Translations under genes and position numbers: made by a program
Source: Comamonadaceae bacterium
GTDB lineage: Bacteria; Pseudomonadota; Gammaproteobacteria; Burkholderiales; Burkholderiaceae_C
Length of the DNA stretch: 64,000 nt
Reading direction: 5' to 3'
Assembly (NCBI GenBank): GCA_027488255.1
Contig: JAIYBZ010000029.1
Location: 303,643-367,642 of the forward strand
Shown here: piece by piece, positions 37,266-45,891 of the stretch
Layout of the letters: the number at the start of each line of letters is the position of its first letter
Position numbering within the stretch: position 1 is the stretch's first letter
The notes under the pieces: generated by a model
Seen by the model: the letters and a program-made list of their open reading frames with translations, nothing else
What the model was told of the DNA's origin: nothing
Database searches by the model: none

Positions 37266-39469
37266 GCGGGGGTCCCTTCAGCTGCTTGTTGTTGCGGCTC
37301 AGCGGCTTTGGGGCTTGAGTTCATTTTTTGCAGTTGTTGCAACACGGTATCGCGCGGCCCATCCATGACGATGTTGTTGCCCGCAATCACAATGATGCGC
37401 GAGACCAAGGGCAACACACTGGGTTTGTGGGTGACGATGACCATGCTTTTTCCTGCTTGCGCTTCTTGCGCCAAGACTTGCAGGCAACGGCGCTCTTGTT
37501 CGTCGTCCATGGTGGCGGTGGGTTCATCCAGCAACATCACGCTGGGGCTGCACAGCACCAAACGCGTGAACGCCACCAATTGTTTTTGTCCCCCACTCAA
37601 GCCTTTGCCCCCCTCCATGATGGCGCGATCAAGACCCTTGGGGTGACTGGCGACAAAGCGGTCCATCCCGGTGCGCCGCATGGCATTGAGCAAGGCATCG
37701 TCTCCGGGATCTGGAAAACCAATGAGCAAATTTTCTCGCAGTGTCCCTTGAAACAAGCGATGGTCTTGCTGCAAGTAGCCCACATATTGGCTGACCACTT
37801 GTCGACTGATGTGTGCGAGGTCCAGGTTATCCAGCAACACCCGCCCCTCTTGGGGGTGATACAAGCCACTCAACAAGCGCAGCAAAGTCGACTTGCCCGC
37901 ACCAATGGGCCCCAACACGGCGATGCGTTCTTGCGGCTGGATTTCCAATTTGGGAATGACCAGCGCGGGGGGGTTATCGCCGTAGGCAAACTTGATGTCT
38001 TGCAGTGCAAAGTGCCCTTGAATCTGCGATGGGACCAGGGGGCGGTCTGTGCCGTGGTGATCGGTTTTGAGGGTATAGAGTTTTTCTAAACCCTCTAATG
38101 CAGCTTGGGCGTGTGCATGCTGCACCAACAAGCCCGGTATCGCCATGATGGGGGCCAAGATACGACCACTCAAAATAGAGCTGGCAATCAACGCGCCCAT
38201 CGTCATATGGCCTTGCATGACCACCAAAGAACCAGCCACCACCAGCCCCGCATAACTGAGCTGTTGCACGGTGGCTGACAGGTAGCCCACGCTTTCCGTG
38301 GCACTGCGCATTTTCAGGTCACTGTCGATGGTGTTGCCGTTCACACCGATCCAACGGGACAGAAATTTCCAGCCGCCCGAACCCGCCTTGATGGTCTCAA
38401 TGCCTTCCACGGCCTCGACCAACAAGCCCGTTTTCATGTTGTTGAGCGCAGCACCAACTTTGGCTTGGCTCATGATTTTTTTGCGAATCGAAAATCCAAT
38501 GCCCAGCGCCACGCAACCAAACACCAAAGGCACCACAGCAACCCAAGGGCTCGCGATCAACATGATGACCACCAAAAAGACAAGCGCCAGCGGCAAATCA
38601 ATCAACGTGAACAAGGTTGAGGCGGTGTAAAAGCCACGCACCTGCTCATAGCCGCGCATTTGTCCAGCCAAGCTGCCAACCGATGCTGGAATTTGATCGA
38701 CGCGCAACAACAGCAGGCGGTTAAAAATTTCTCGTGACAAGCGGTTGTCCAAGCCGACGATGACGTAGTCCATGATGTGCGAGCGGGCGTACTTCATGGC
38801 CAGTTCGATCAAGATGCTGAGCACCACCCCTAAACTCAAAATCACCAAGGTGTATTCGCTGCGGGTGGGAATGACGCGGTCATACACCTGCATAGAAAAA
38901 AGCGATGTGGCCAAAGCCAAAAAGCCGATAAAGGCCGACGCCAAGCAGGCCTCAATCAATTCGTGGCGATACAAATGCAAGGCGTCTTGCACGTGCGAGA
39001 AAAAGGTGAGCTTTTCGCTTTTTTGCTTGAAAAAGTTAAAGCCAAAGCCCAGATCCACCTTGGGTCCCAGCCGCAGAATAGCCGTCGCGTTCTTCAGCGC
39101 CGCTTCGTCAACTGGCTTCCCTCCCTTGGGCGTCATGACCACCCACTGCCCTCGCGCATTGCGGTCGACCACCACACCCCAGCCCAACTCAGGGGTGTAG
39201 GCCAGCATGGGCAAATGCACTTGGTCAGGGTGCTTCACCATTTTGGGACTCTCAAGTGCCATGCGCTGGCAGATCAACGGCAGCATTTGAAGTGGCGAAG
39301 CAGATTGCTCCAACATCGATGCGGTGGCATTCAGGCTCAGCATGTCCATGCTGCCGCCTTGCATCTGGGCGAGGCGTTGCATGGCCCATGAAAATTGTTG
39401 CACTGGCGTCATTGCCGGCATGCTGGTGGGATCCATGGCGTTGGGATGAGGGGCCGCGGTGGTGTTCAT
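37262..39469 (-). CDS. Type I secretion ABC transporter, fused permease and ATPase
   Basis: A 735-residue exporter of the LapB/HlyB type, starting at 39469. The N-terminal about 150 residues are a C39-peptidase-like domain without an obvious catalytic Cys. Six membrane helices follow, then an ATPase domain with Walker A GPIGAGKST, signature LSGGQKQ, Walker B VMLLDEPT and the switch His in VTHKPS. It secretes a protein, usually a large repeat adhesin or RTX protein, directly to the outside. No such substrate gene lies in the window. The TolC-like gene starts just upstream. Confidence 0.92.
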   Translation of the reverse strand: MNTTAAPHPNAMDPTSMPAMTPVQQFSWAMQRLAQMQGGSMDMLSLNATASMLEQSASPLQMLPLICQRMALESPKMVKHPDQVHLPMLAYTPELGWGVVVDRNARGQWVVMTPKGGKPVDEAALKNATAILRLGPKVDLGFGFNFFKQKSEKLTFFSHVQDALHLYRHELIEACLASAFIGFLALATSLFSMQVYDRVIPTRSEYTLVILSLGVVLSILIELAMKYARSHIMDYVIVGLDNRLSREIFNRLLLLRVDQIPASVGSLAGQMRGYEQVRGFYTASTLFTLIDLPLALVFLVVIMLIASPWVAVVPLVFGCVALGIGFSIRKKIMSQAKVGAALNNMKTGLLVEAVEGIETIKAGSGGWKFLSRWIGVNGNTIDSDLKMRSATESVGYLSATVQQLSYAGLVVAGSLVVMQGHMTMGALIASSILSGRILAPIMAIPGLLVQHAHAQAALEGLEKLYTLKTDHHGTDRPLVPSQIQGHFALQDIKFAYGDNPPALVIPKLEIQPQERIAVLGPIGAGKSTLLRLLSGLYHPQEGRVLLDNLDLAHISRQVVSQYVGYLQQDHRLFQGTLRENLLIGFPDPGDDALLNAMRRTGMDRFVASHPKGLDRAIMEGGKGLSGGQKQLVAFTRLVLCSPSVMLLDEPTATMDDEQERRCLQVLAQEAQAGKSMVIVTHKPSVLPLVSRIIVIAGNNIVMDGPRDTVLQQLQKMNSSPKAAEPQQQAAEGTPA

Positions 39470-39482
39470 AGTTGTGCCTGAC

Positions 39483-40739
39483 TTACTTGGGGAGTTGTCC
39501 CATGCGAATTTGGAGTCGGGCTTGTGCCCCCACCATAGAGGCTTGTGCATCCGCGAGGGCATATTGGTTTTGCGCCAGCTCGCGAACTTGATTCAGCAAG
39601 TCTTGCCACTGTTTTCGGCCTGCTTGAAACTGGCGTTGGTAAGACTCCAAGACCGCCTCCGAGCTGGCCACGGATTTTTCAAGGGCCTCTATACGATGGC
39701 GTGCATTGACAAACTCTTCTCTGTCCGTCTGCAAGGTTTGCTGTATCTCGCGAATGGCAGTTTCAATGGCTTGTTCTGCACCGTCTATGCGGGTACCGAT
39801 GGCTTGCGCCTCCACCAAATTAGAGAATCCGGGGCCCGGGGTGAAACGGAGACCCAAGAAGTAAGTGGTACTCACATCCATGGTCGATGATTGGCCGCGG
39901 ATGGGCTTGACCACGCGACCATAGATTTGGGGATAAGCCTCGGCATTTTTGGCCTCTAAACTGCGCCGAAGAAACAGCACATCCATGCGCGCCTTGGCGG
40001 TGACCGGATGGTCCAGGGCCACTTGGTGAAAGTCTGATTGGTCTAATTCTTGAGCAAACGTTTGGGTTTCCACTCGACCGCGGGAATAATGGGCCGATGG
40101 CACACGATTCGCCAACTGCGGCAGACCCGAGAGTTGTTCTAACCGCCGAATCGCCACTTGCAAACTGGTTTGCGCGGTCAAGAGTTCGACCTGGGTTTGC
40201 AATAAGCGGGCATCTGCCAATTCCAGATCGATGCGTGGCGAGGCCTCGGCCTCTACTCGCCTGCGGATTTGCGCCTGATAGCCCACAAGGCGGGTGTGCG
40301 TTTGCTGGGCGAATTTGACCCGTTCGTTGGCAGCAATCATGTTTTGCCAAGCCGTGACGACCTGCAAGTACAAATCTTGTTGCACCAATTGCACTTTGAG
40401 CAGACTGATGTCCGCCATGGTCTGGGACTCAGAAATACGGGCATTGGTGCGCCCAAAATCCCACACCGGTTGTTCCAATTGCACCGATCTCGAAGCACTG
40501 ACATTGGCACTGCCCGTGTTGGTTTCGAGCGTGGTCGAAATCGTGGGCCATCGAATTCGCTCTCTGGCCGTGACGTCTTGGCCAGCCGCACGCGACTCCA
40601 ATCGGGCGGCCAGCATGGTGGGGTAAGTGGCCGATGCCGCCTCCATCAGTTCACTCAATTGAAGCGAAGACTGTGTGAGCTGCCCCTGAACAGAACTGAA
40701 AAAACACAACAACACAGGCAGGACTAAGCGTTGCGTCAT
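39483..40739 (-). CDS. TolC-family outer-membrane protein of the type I secretion system
   Basis: A 418-residue outer-membrane factor. The ATG at 40739 gives a signal peptide (MTQRLVLPVLLCFFSSVQG); the frame extends further to 40823 but without signal-like sequence. SLQLSELMEAASATYP and repeated coiled segments ending FQAGRKQWQDLLNQVRELAQ match LapE-like channels. It heads the operon TolC-ABC-HlyD (13-bp and overlapping junctions), which supports a dedicated export complex distinct from tolC at 19887. Confidence 0.9.
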   Translation of the reverse strand: MTQRLVLPVLLCFFSSVQGQLTQSSLQLSELMEAASATYPTMLAARLESRAAGQDVTARERIRWPTISTTLETNTGSANVSASRSVQLEQPVWDFGRTNARISESQTMADISLLKVQLVQQDLYLQVVTAWQNMIAANERVKFAQQTHTRLVGYQAQIRRRVEAEASPRIDLELADARLLQTQVELLTAQTSLQVAIRRLEQLSGLPQLANRVPSAHYSRGRVETQTFAQELDQSDFHQVALDHPVTAKARMDVLFLRRSLEAKNAEAYPQIYGRVVKPIRGQSSTMDVSTTYFLGLRFTPGPGFSNLVEAQAIGTRIDGAEQAIETAIREIQQTLQTDREEFVNARHRIEALEKSVASSEAVLESYQRQFQAGRKQWQDLLNQVRELAQNQYALADAQASMVGAQARLQIRMGQLPK

Positions 40740-40833
40740 TCCCCGTGCGGTTGTTTCTTTGAGACGAAGTGGGGTGGGCAATTGAAAGTTCACAGAGGCG
40801 CACCTACATGAGATCGGAAACACAGGGGGAACA

Positions 40834-41226
40834 TCACTTCTCGATCAACAAGAAGTTTTTTTCAAAAATTCGACGGACTTGATCTGCATGCAAATAAATC
40901 GATTCGTAAAGTTTTTCAGAAGGCATGAGGCATTTGGAGCGACCATCGCTCTCCAGACTGACGGCCTCGATCAGACCGGCCGCTTCCATTTCTCGCATGC
41001 GTGTTCTCAATGCTTTTTCGGTGAACCCAGAGCCCCCCATCAGGTCTTTCAAAGCTCGGGGTAAGAGAGTTCTGTCGGCGACGGCGCGCTGTGCAATGCG
41101 GTAGTACAGATGGCGCCCAGTCAGGCTGCTCAAAATGGGCGCGTTGTCCAATTCCCATTCGTGTAATTCGGCCAAATTGGCAACAATGGAAGTGAGCTGA
41201 CTTGTGTTAATTTCTCTAGAAATCAC
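40834..41226 (-). CDS. Putative MarR-like winged-helix regulator
   Basis: A 130-residue protein. The central part FTEKALRTRMREMEAAGLIEAVSLESDGR looks like the recognition helix and wing of a MarR-type winged helix, and LYESIYLHADQVRRIFEK forms a C-terminal helix. It lies directly upstream of the type I secretion operon on the same strand, about 95 bp before the TolC-like start, so control of secretion is plausible. No close named family is recognised. Confidence 0.6.
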   Translation of the reverse strand: MISREINTSQLTSIVANLAELHEWELDNAPILSSLTGRHLYYRIAQRAVADRTLLPRALKDLMGGSGFTEKALRTRMREMEAAGLIEAVSLESDGRSKCLMPSEKLYESIYLHADQVRRIFEKNFLLIEK

Positions 41227-41330
41227 ATAAACCCCTTGGATAATTACGCAATTGCGAAATCATGGTTTAAGTAGACCTCAGAAATTCAGTAAATGCCAGT
41301 CATATACGGAAGTTAGTTCCGGCATTACGG

Positions 41331-41359
41331 ACTAAATGATAAATTAATTATCATTTAGT
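41331..41359. repeat. Perfect 12-bp inverted repeat at the end of the CheY-like gene
   Basis: Arms ACTAAATGATAA and TTATCATTTAGT are separated by the 5-nt loop ATTAA. The palindrome covers the stop codon of the single-domain response regulator (41344-41346). No T run follows on either strand, so a protein-binding site or an mRNA-end stabilising hairpin is as likely as a terminator. Confidence 0.7.
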
Positions 41360-41709
41360 GCTTTTATCAGTTGTTGGCTTGTTAATGGTTTAATCAAAAT
41401 TGCGTCAAAGCCACGATTTTTAAGCTGACGGAGATCGCCCTCCGTGGCAAAAGCGGTGTATGCAAATATCTTTAATTTGCTGAATTTTTCATTTTTCCGC
41501 AGAACATCCAAAACTTCGAGACCACTCATTTCTGGCATAGAAATGTCCAACAAGACACCCGACACCTCCAGATGTTCGAGTTGCTTGAGTGCGTCTTGCC
41601 CCCCTGCAGACTCATGGACCATCCAGCCAAAGGGTCGCAAAATAAGGCCCGGCAGCAGTCGGTTAATCCCATTGTCGTCCACAACCAATATCGATTTAGA
41701 GGCAGGCAT
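41344..41709 (-). CDS. Stand-alone CheY-like response regulator
   Basis: A 121-residue receiver domain only. The acidic pair is at DD 11-12, the phospho-acceptor Asp is near 55 (LLDISMPEMSG), the Thr/Ser switch is in AYTAFA, and the conserved Lys is in LIKPLT. There is no output domain. No histidine kinase is near. It is one of five regulator genes between the secretion operon and the tRNA-Asp island. Confidence 0.88.
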   Translation of the reverse strand: MPASKSILVVDDNGINRLLPGLILRPFGWMVHESAGGQDALKQLEHLEVSGVLLDISMPEMSGLEVLDVLRKNEKFSKLKIFAYTAFATEGDLRQLKNRGFDAILIKPLTSQQLIKALNDN

Positions 41710-41803
41710 TTAATCCTCCCACACTTATTGAGAAAATAAAATGAGAGTCGATCATTTATTTTTTAATTCCACATCATTATTTGATTTAAATGAAGCCAGG
41801 CGT

Positions 41804-42418
41804 TTATTCAACCACCGGGTGATTCATCGCTTTCATGGCAATCAAAGCTTGGAAAAATCCGTGAATCCATTCCATGTCAATGGGTTTTGCCAAAAGCTGC
41901 ACATCACTGGGCAAGCCCCCTTTGGCATCTATTTGAGCCTTCGTTAATCCGGTAATCGCAATAATGGGTAAATTAGAAAAGAATTTATGTTCACGCAAAG
42001 TTTTGATGAATTGAAAACCATCCATATTGGGCATGATCAAATCGGTCAGCAAAACTTGGGGCTGGATCACCGGCATGTCCAACAAAGCCTCCATGGCCGA
42101 CGCATACATGACAACATCCAAGGGGTCTTGCCAGCGGTCAAAATAGGTTTGGTACATCAGCCGAGAACTTTCATCGTCCTCAACCACCAAGACCCGTAAT
42201 TTGCTGTCGGTTTTGTAGCGTGCTTCAGGCAACATGCCGTGGGCAACTTGGTATTCTTGAATCGACTGCAAGGAAATACGGCGATGTCCGCCTTGCGTCT
42301 TCCATGCTTTCAAACTGCCGGTTTCAACCAAATTTTGTACGGTTCCAACCGAGACCCTTAAGAGTTTGGCCGCATAACTGGTGCCGCAATATCCGTCGTC
42401 AGTAGTCGCTTGGTTCAT
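41804..42418 (-). CDS. Response regulator with N-terminal excisionase/MerR-type HTH
   Basis: A 204-residue protein with reversed architecture. Residues about 13-57 form an excisionase/MerR-like HTH (YAAKLLRVSVGTVQNLVETG, KTQGGHRRIS). After a linker, residues about 74-195 form a receiver with acidic DD 81-82, phospho-acceptor Asp near 126 (LLTDLIMPNMDG), Thr in AITGLTK and Lys in LLAKPID. Most response regulators carry the receiver first. It probably binds DNA under phospho-control. The partner kinase is not in the window. Confidence 0.82.
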   Translation of the reverse strand: MNQATTDDGYCGTSYAAKLLRVSVGTVQNLVETGSLKAWKTQGGHRRISLQSIQEYQVAHGMLPEARYKTDSKLRVLVVEDDESSRLMYQTYFDRWQDPLDVVMYASAMEALLDMPVIQPQVLLTDLIMPNMDGFQFIKTLREHKFFSNLPIIAITGLTKAQIDAKGGLPSDVQLLAKPIDMEWIHGFFQALIAMKAMNHPVVE

Positions 42419-42753
42419 GAAATTTAAGCCTCCATTGAATTTGTAATTTTTTCAGACATAAGTCTTTAAATACACTCTGTAATCACGAATGGCGGTGCAT
42501 TGTTCCTCTATTTCTTAGCGCTTCTTCATGTTGCGACCCCTTCCACTTCGCCAAGATTCATGAGTCCATGCCTCTACCGAGCCCCTTGTTTTGCGACTGG
42601 AGTGTTCGCGAATTTGCTGTCCAAACACCTTGTAGAAATTGTTAAATTGCACGCATCGCTACCGAGAATTTGAGCGCCACCGAATCATTTGAATTTGTTG
42701 ATTTCAAATGATCAAAGTGTCCACCTCAACAATTCCGAAGGGACAAAAGGGGT
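42419..42753. other. Intergenic region between divergent regulator genes, with a 10-bp inverted repeat
   Basis: This 335-bp stretch has no convincing gene. It separates the HTH-receiver gene (minus) from the Crp-type gene (plus). The only clear structure is a perfect inverted repeat ATCATTTGAA/TTCAAATGAT at 42684-42693 and 42703-42712, about 40 bp before the Crp-type start, a candidate operator. Confidence 0.6.
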
Positions 42754-43479
42754 ATGACAATTCGGCTCATGCCGTTAAATCAACAATTGGCCATCAATCA
42801 TTTGCTGGTGCGCTTACCCACAGACAGTTGGGAGCGGTGGCAACACGCGTTGGTTCCCGTCCAACTTCAAGCTGGGAGCGTTCTCTTTGAGGACGAAGCC
42901 CATCTGACCCATCTGTATTTCCCCACCTCGGCCATTCTGTCCATCTCCCACCTTTTGCGTGACGGTGAATCCATAGAAGTGGCCATGATCGGATCGGAAG
43001 GGGTCGCAGGCGCGGCGTCTTTGCTGGGACGCAGTCTGTCCAACCACAGGGGCATGGTTTTGCGCTCCGGTCTGGCCTATCGGCTAAAGAGTGCGTGGCT
43101 GGAGTCAGAGCTCAAAAGCTCTCCTCTTTTTTTGCAGATGATGTTGCGCTACTCGCAGTCGCTGATTTCCCAAATTTCACAGGTCTTGGCCTGCAGTTGT
43201 CACCACCATGTCGAAAAACGACTCAGTCGCTGGCTGTTGATGTATGCCGACCGCGCGGGTTCCACATCGATCCTGTTTACACAAGAGCAATTGGCCAACA
43301 GCTTGGGGGTGCGCAGAGAGCGTCTGGCCAAAGCGGCCAGCGAGTTACAAAAAAAGGGGTTTATTCAGTACTCTCGCGGCAGCATCGACATTTGCAACTC
43401 GCGCGCCCTGCAAGCCGACACTTGTGAGTGTTACGGCGTCATCAAAGCGACTTACGCCCCGATATTCCATTCCACCTGA
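42754..43479 (+). CDS. Crp/Fnr-family transcriptional regulator
   Basis: A 241-residue protein. The N-terminal cyclic-nucleotide-like beta roll (about 15-130) lacks the Cys cluster of Fnr near the N-terminus and lacks a clear cAMP-binding RxS motif. The C-terminal HTH (about 165-225) has FTQEQLANSLGVRRERLAKAASELQKKGF. It resembles the group of Crp/Fnr proteins with unknown ligand. A dyad about 40 bp upstream could be its own operator. It converges with the AraC gene. Confidence 0.88.
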   Translation: MTIRLMPLNQQLAINHLLVRLPTDSWERWQHALVPVQLQAGSVLFEDEAHLTHLYFPTSAILSISHLLRDGESIEVAMIGSEGVAGAASLLGRSLSNHRGMVLRSGLAYRLKSAWLESELKSSPLFLQMMLRYSQSLISQISQVLACSCHHHVEKRLSRWLLMYADRAGSTSILFTQEQLANSLGVRRERLAKAASELQKKGFIQYSRGSIDICNSRALQADTCECYGVIKATYAPIFHST

Positions 43480-43509
43480 ACCACCGTCTTCAGGCTTTAT
43501 TCCCGCGCT

Positions 43510-44361
43510 CTATCGACGTTCATTGAATCTTTTTTTCAATTGTGCTTTGCGATAAGCCGAGGGCGTGACCCCCATCACACCTCGAAAATAACGCGTGAAA
43601 TTGCCGGCCGACGAAAACCCGAGCTTCAACGCTACCTCGGCCAGATCCTCGCCACCCCCGCCCATCATTTGCAAGGTGCGCAACATGCGTATGCTTTTCC
43701 AAGTGACTTGGGGTGAACTTTTCAACTCTCGCTGAAACAGCTCATACAAACGACTGCGCGACAGTCCAACACGCTTGGCGACTTCTGTGATGGAATGAAC
43801 ATTCACCGAGGGGTCTTGCATGTACTCCAGCGCCAATCGCAATCTGTAGTCGATCAGTTTTCTGCGCTGGGGCAAAAGCAGGGGGCGCACCGTCTGACTG
43901 GCCTTGTGAAGGGTCAGCCTCAGCAAGTGGATGACCGCCACTTCCAGGGTTCGCGCATCCAGCAACTGAGGGGCCTGGACGCTTTGCATCAACTGAAAAG
44001 CCGCCTTGTGAATTTCTGGCGAAGACGCCATGGAAGGTGCTGCATGCACGAGAGGATGCCCCAGCTCAGCCTGAACCTCATCCAGCCAAGATTGCTGGAG
44101 AGACAATTCCAAAATCACTGCGCTTTTTTGGGGATCGTCTAGGGTGAAATCATGCGATTCATAGCGGTTAATGCCCACCACAAAGTCTTCGCTGTAGGGT
44201 GCGGAAACGTCCCCTATTTGGGCTTGGGCGGTGCCTCCCTCGATCCAATAGCCGTATTGCACCTGCCAATTGGCATGGGCATGGTGGGTCAGGGTGTGCG
44301 AGATCGCACGGACTTCCACAGCGCCAAATCTGCCTTCGACCACTGCATAAAAGTCGTTCAT
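43510..44361 (-). CDS. AraC-family transcriptional regulator
   Basis: A 283-residue regulator. The N-terminal half is a cupin-like ligand/dimerisation domain. The C-terminal half has two HTHs: SITEVAKRVGLSRSRLYELFQ and LAEVALKLGFSSAGNFTRYFRGVMGVTPSAYR, the AraC signature. Ligand and targets are unknown. It is the last ancestral gene before the tRNA-Asp-flanked island. Confidence 0.92.
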   Translation of the reverse strand: MNDFYAVVEGRFGAVEVRAISHTLTHHAHANWQVQYGYWIEGGTAQAQIGDVSAPYSEDFVVGINRYESHDFTLDDPQKSAVILELSLQQSWLDEVQAELGHPLVHAAPSMASSPEIHKAAFQLMQSVQAPQLLDARTLEVAVIHLLRLTLHKASQTVRPLLLPQRRKLIDYRLRLALEYMQDPSVNVHSITEVAKRVGLSRSRLYELFQRELKSSPQVTWKSIRMLRTLQMMGGGGEDLAEVALKLGFSSAGNFTRYFRGVMGVTPSAYRKAQLKKRFNERR

Positions 44362-44527
44362 ATTCCCCTTTTTGGGGAATTTTCTGACTTAGTGCTGGCG
44401 GCTTCTATGCGATTTCGCGCTTAAATCGATAAAAATCCTAAAACAAACAAATTAGCTTGCGACTCAGCGAAATCGACTCACTGGGTCAGCTTGTCTCAAG
44501 GCCTGAAGTGAATGGTGCGTAGAAATG

Positions 44528-44553
44528 AAAAACGCACCCGAAGGTGCGTTTTT
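44528..44553. terminator. Rho-independent terminator beside the left att-like repeat
   Basis: Stem AAACGCACC/GGTGCGTTT with loop CGAA and A/T runs on both sides. It is probably the original terminator of the tRNA-Asp transcript, displaced leftwards when the island inserted. Confidence 0.8.
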
Positions 44554-44555
44554 AC

Positions 44556-44582
44556 GTGCTTTTTGGCGGAGTGGACGGGACT
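44556..44582. repeat. Left 27-bp direct repeat of tRNA-Asp 3' end (att-like site)
   Basis: Identical over 27 bp to 48655-48681. The last 19 bp equal the 3' end of the tRNA-Asp gene (acceptor and part of the T arm) and the first 8 bp lie outside it. This is the displaced tRNA fragment expected after site-specific integration into a tRNA 3' end. Confidence 0.9.
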
Positions 44583-44644
44583 GTTCTTACTTTCAGTAAA
44601 AACTGTTAAAAATCAATGACTTACGAAAAGTCACCCCACAGAAA

Positions 44645-44676
44645 CAGTACATAAAACAGTACATGTCTCAGTACAT
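44645..44676. repeat. Three CAGTACAT repeats with 12-bp period
   Basis: CAGTACAT occurs at 44645-44652, 44657-44664 and 44669-44676, spaced exactly 12 bp apart. They lie 62 bp inside the left att-like repeat, where arm-type recombinase sites are often found. Function inferred from position only. Confidence 0.7.
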
Positions 44677-44900
44677 ATCGAACCTAGTCTAGCGCGTTTG
44701 ACAATTTATGCTTTCGACCACGACCAGCTCATTTGTCCTGCCCAAAGGCCGAAGTTGCATAGGACGCCTGCAACGAACTTGCTGAACTTGGATGCGCCGA
44801 CAATTCGAAACATAGCTACGTTCTGCGCCTGATTTTGGAATATCCCAAAACGACCGTTTGATGAACCTACATAAAAATTAAATATAAAAATGGGGGGCTT

Positions 44901-45827
44901 CTAAGGACAACTGTCCGGGGACCGAATGCAAGAGACCAAATGATCAATCAATACGCGAAGTTTAGCGGGCACATAGCGGGTGGGTGAGTACAAAAGCCAT
45001 AGAGCGCCCGTGTAGTGCGTGACAAATCGCCATTCAGGTAGCAACTGCACGATCCGACCTCGCTCCAACGCTTCTTGCGCAGTGAACACCGGCAGACTAC
45101 CAATGCCCAACCCTTGACAAACAGCGTCCAGACGCACTTCGGTGTTGTTGGCGGTGTAACGTCCACGAACTTCGACCGAGATGGATTGCCCATCTTTGAC
45201 AAATTTCCATCGTGCATCGCTTGGATTTTCACCAAGACTGATGCAGCTATGAAAGGCTAAATCCTTCGGTGCAATGGGCAATTCGTGGTTCGCCAAATAA
45301 TCTGGTGAAGCGCAAACCATGTGCTCAATACTCTTCAACCGACGACCGATGAGTCCTACCGGCGGCGTCTCGGTCACGCGGACAGCCAGATCAATGTTGT
45401 GTTCCACAAGATCTAGAGCACGATCCTCCAAAATAAGTTGCACATCGACACCCGGAAAAGTGCGCAAAAAATCACCCATGCAAGGGTGTATTACCGAGCG
45501 CCCAATGGCTTTCGGTACACAGACTCGAACTAATCCATGTGGTGCTTCGCGGTGACGCCCGCCAATGTCCATCACAGCACGTGCGGCACTGACTATGTCA
45601 GTGCAGTGTTGCAGGATTTCAATCCCACCAGGTGTCAAACCTAGCTTGCGGGTGGTGCGCTGTAACAGTTGTGCACCTAACGCCCGCTCCAATCGAGAAA
45701 TGCTGCGACTGACTGCCGAGGGTGTGGCCCCCAATTGACGGGCCACTTCAGAAAAACTCCCTGCTTCGACCACACGCACAAACAAGGCCATTTCTTCAAA
45801 CAATGGGTGTCTAGAACTTGTTCTCAT
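44901..45827 (-). CDS. LysR-family transcriptional regulator of the island
   Basis: A 308-residue LysR regulator with an N-terminal HTH (MALFVRVVEAGSFSEVARQLGATPSAVSRSI in outline) and a substrate-binding domain. It is divergent from the AlaX gene across 64 bp of AT-rich DNA, the standard layout for controlling the alaX-oxygenase-lysE set. It is placed inside the tRNA-Asp-flanked island. Effector unknown; an amino acid is the natural guess. Confidence 0.92.
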   Translation of the reverse strand: MRTSSRHPLFEEMALFVRVVEAGSFSEVARQLGATPSAVSRSISRLERALGAQLLQRTTRKLGLTPGGIEILQHCTDIVSAARAVMDIGGRHREAPHGLVRVCVPKAIGRSVIHPCMGDFLRTFPGVDVQLILEDRALDLVEHNIDLAVRVTETPPVGLIGRRLKSIEHMVCASPDYLANHELPIAPKDLAFHSCISLGENPSDARWKFVKDGQSISVEVRGRYTANNTEVRLDAVCQGLGIGSLPVFTAQEALERGRIVQLLPEWRFVTHYTGALWLLYSPTRYVPAKLRVLIDHLVSCIRSPDSCP

Positions 45828-45891
45828 TAAGCAAAGGTCTTTTGAATAAAGAATAGATTTTATATTTTATGCAAATATGTAGACTCATCTA

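Larger units (their letters stand above)
44362..44900. other. Gene-free region holding the island's left boundary
   Basis: No reading frame here looks like a protein. The first part (to about 44555) appears ancestral and includes a terminator hairpin. The att-like direct repeat is at 44556-44582, and from 44583 the sequence is more AT-rich and belongs to the island, with the CAGTACAT repeats at 44645-44676. I see no remnant of an integrase gene. Confidence 0.6.

Noticed and set aside
42698..42715. Possible Fnr box (TTGAT...ATCAA)
   Set aside because: The half-sites are 8 bp apart instead of the 4 bp required for Fnr binding.
44583..44900. Possible integrase remnant at the island's left end
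   Set aside because: No frame of useful length and no tyrosine-recombinase motif can be seen on either strand.
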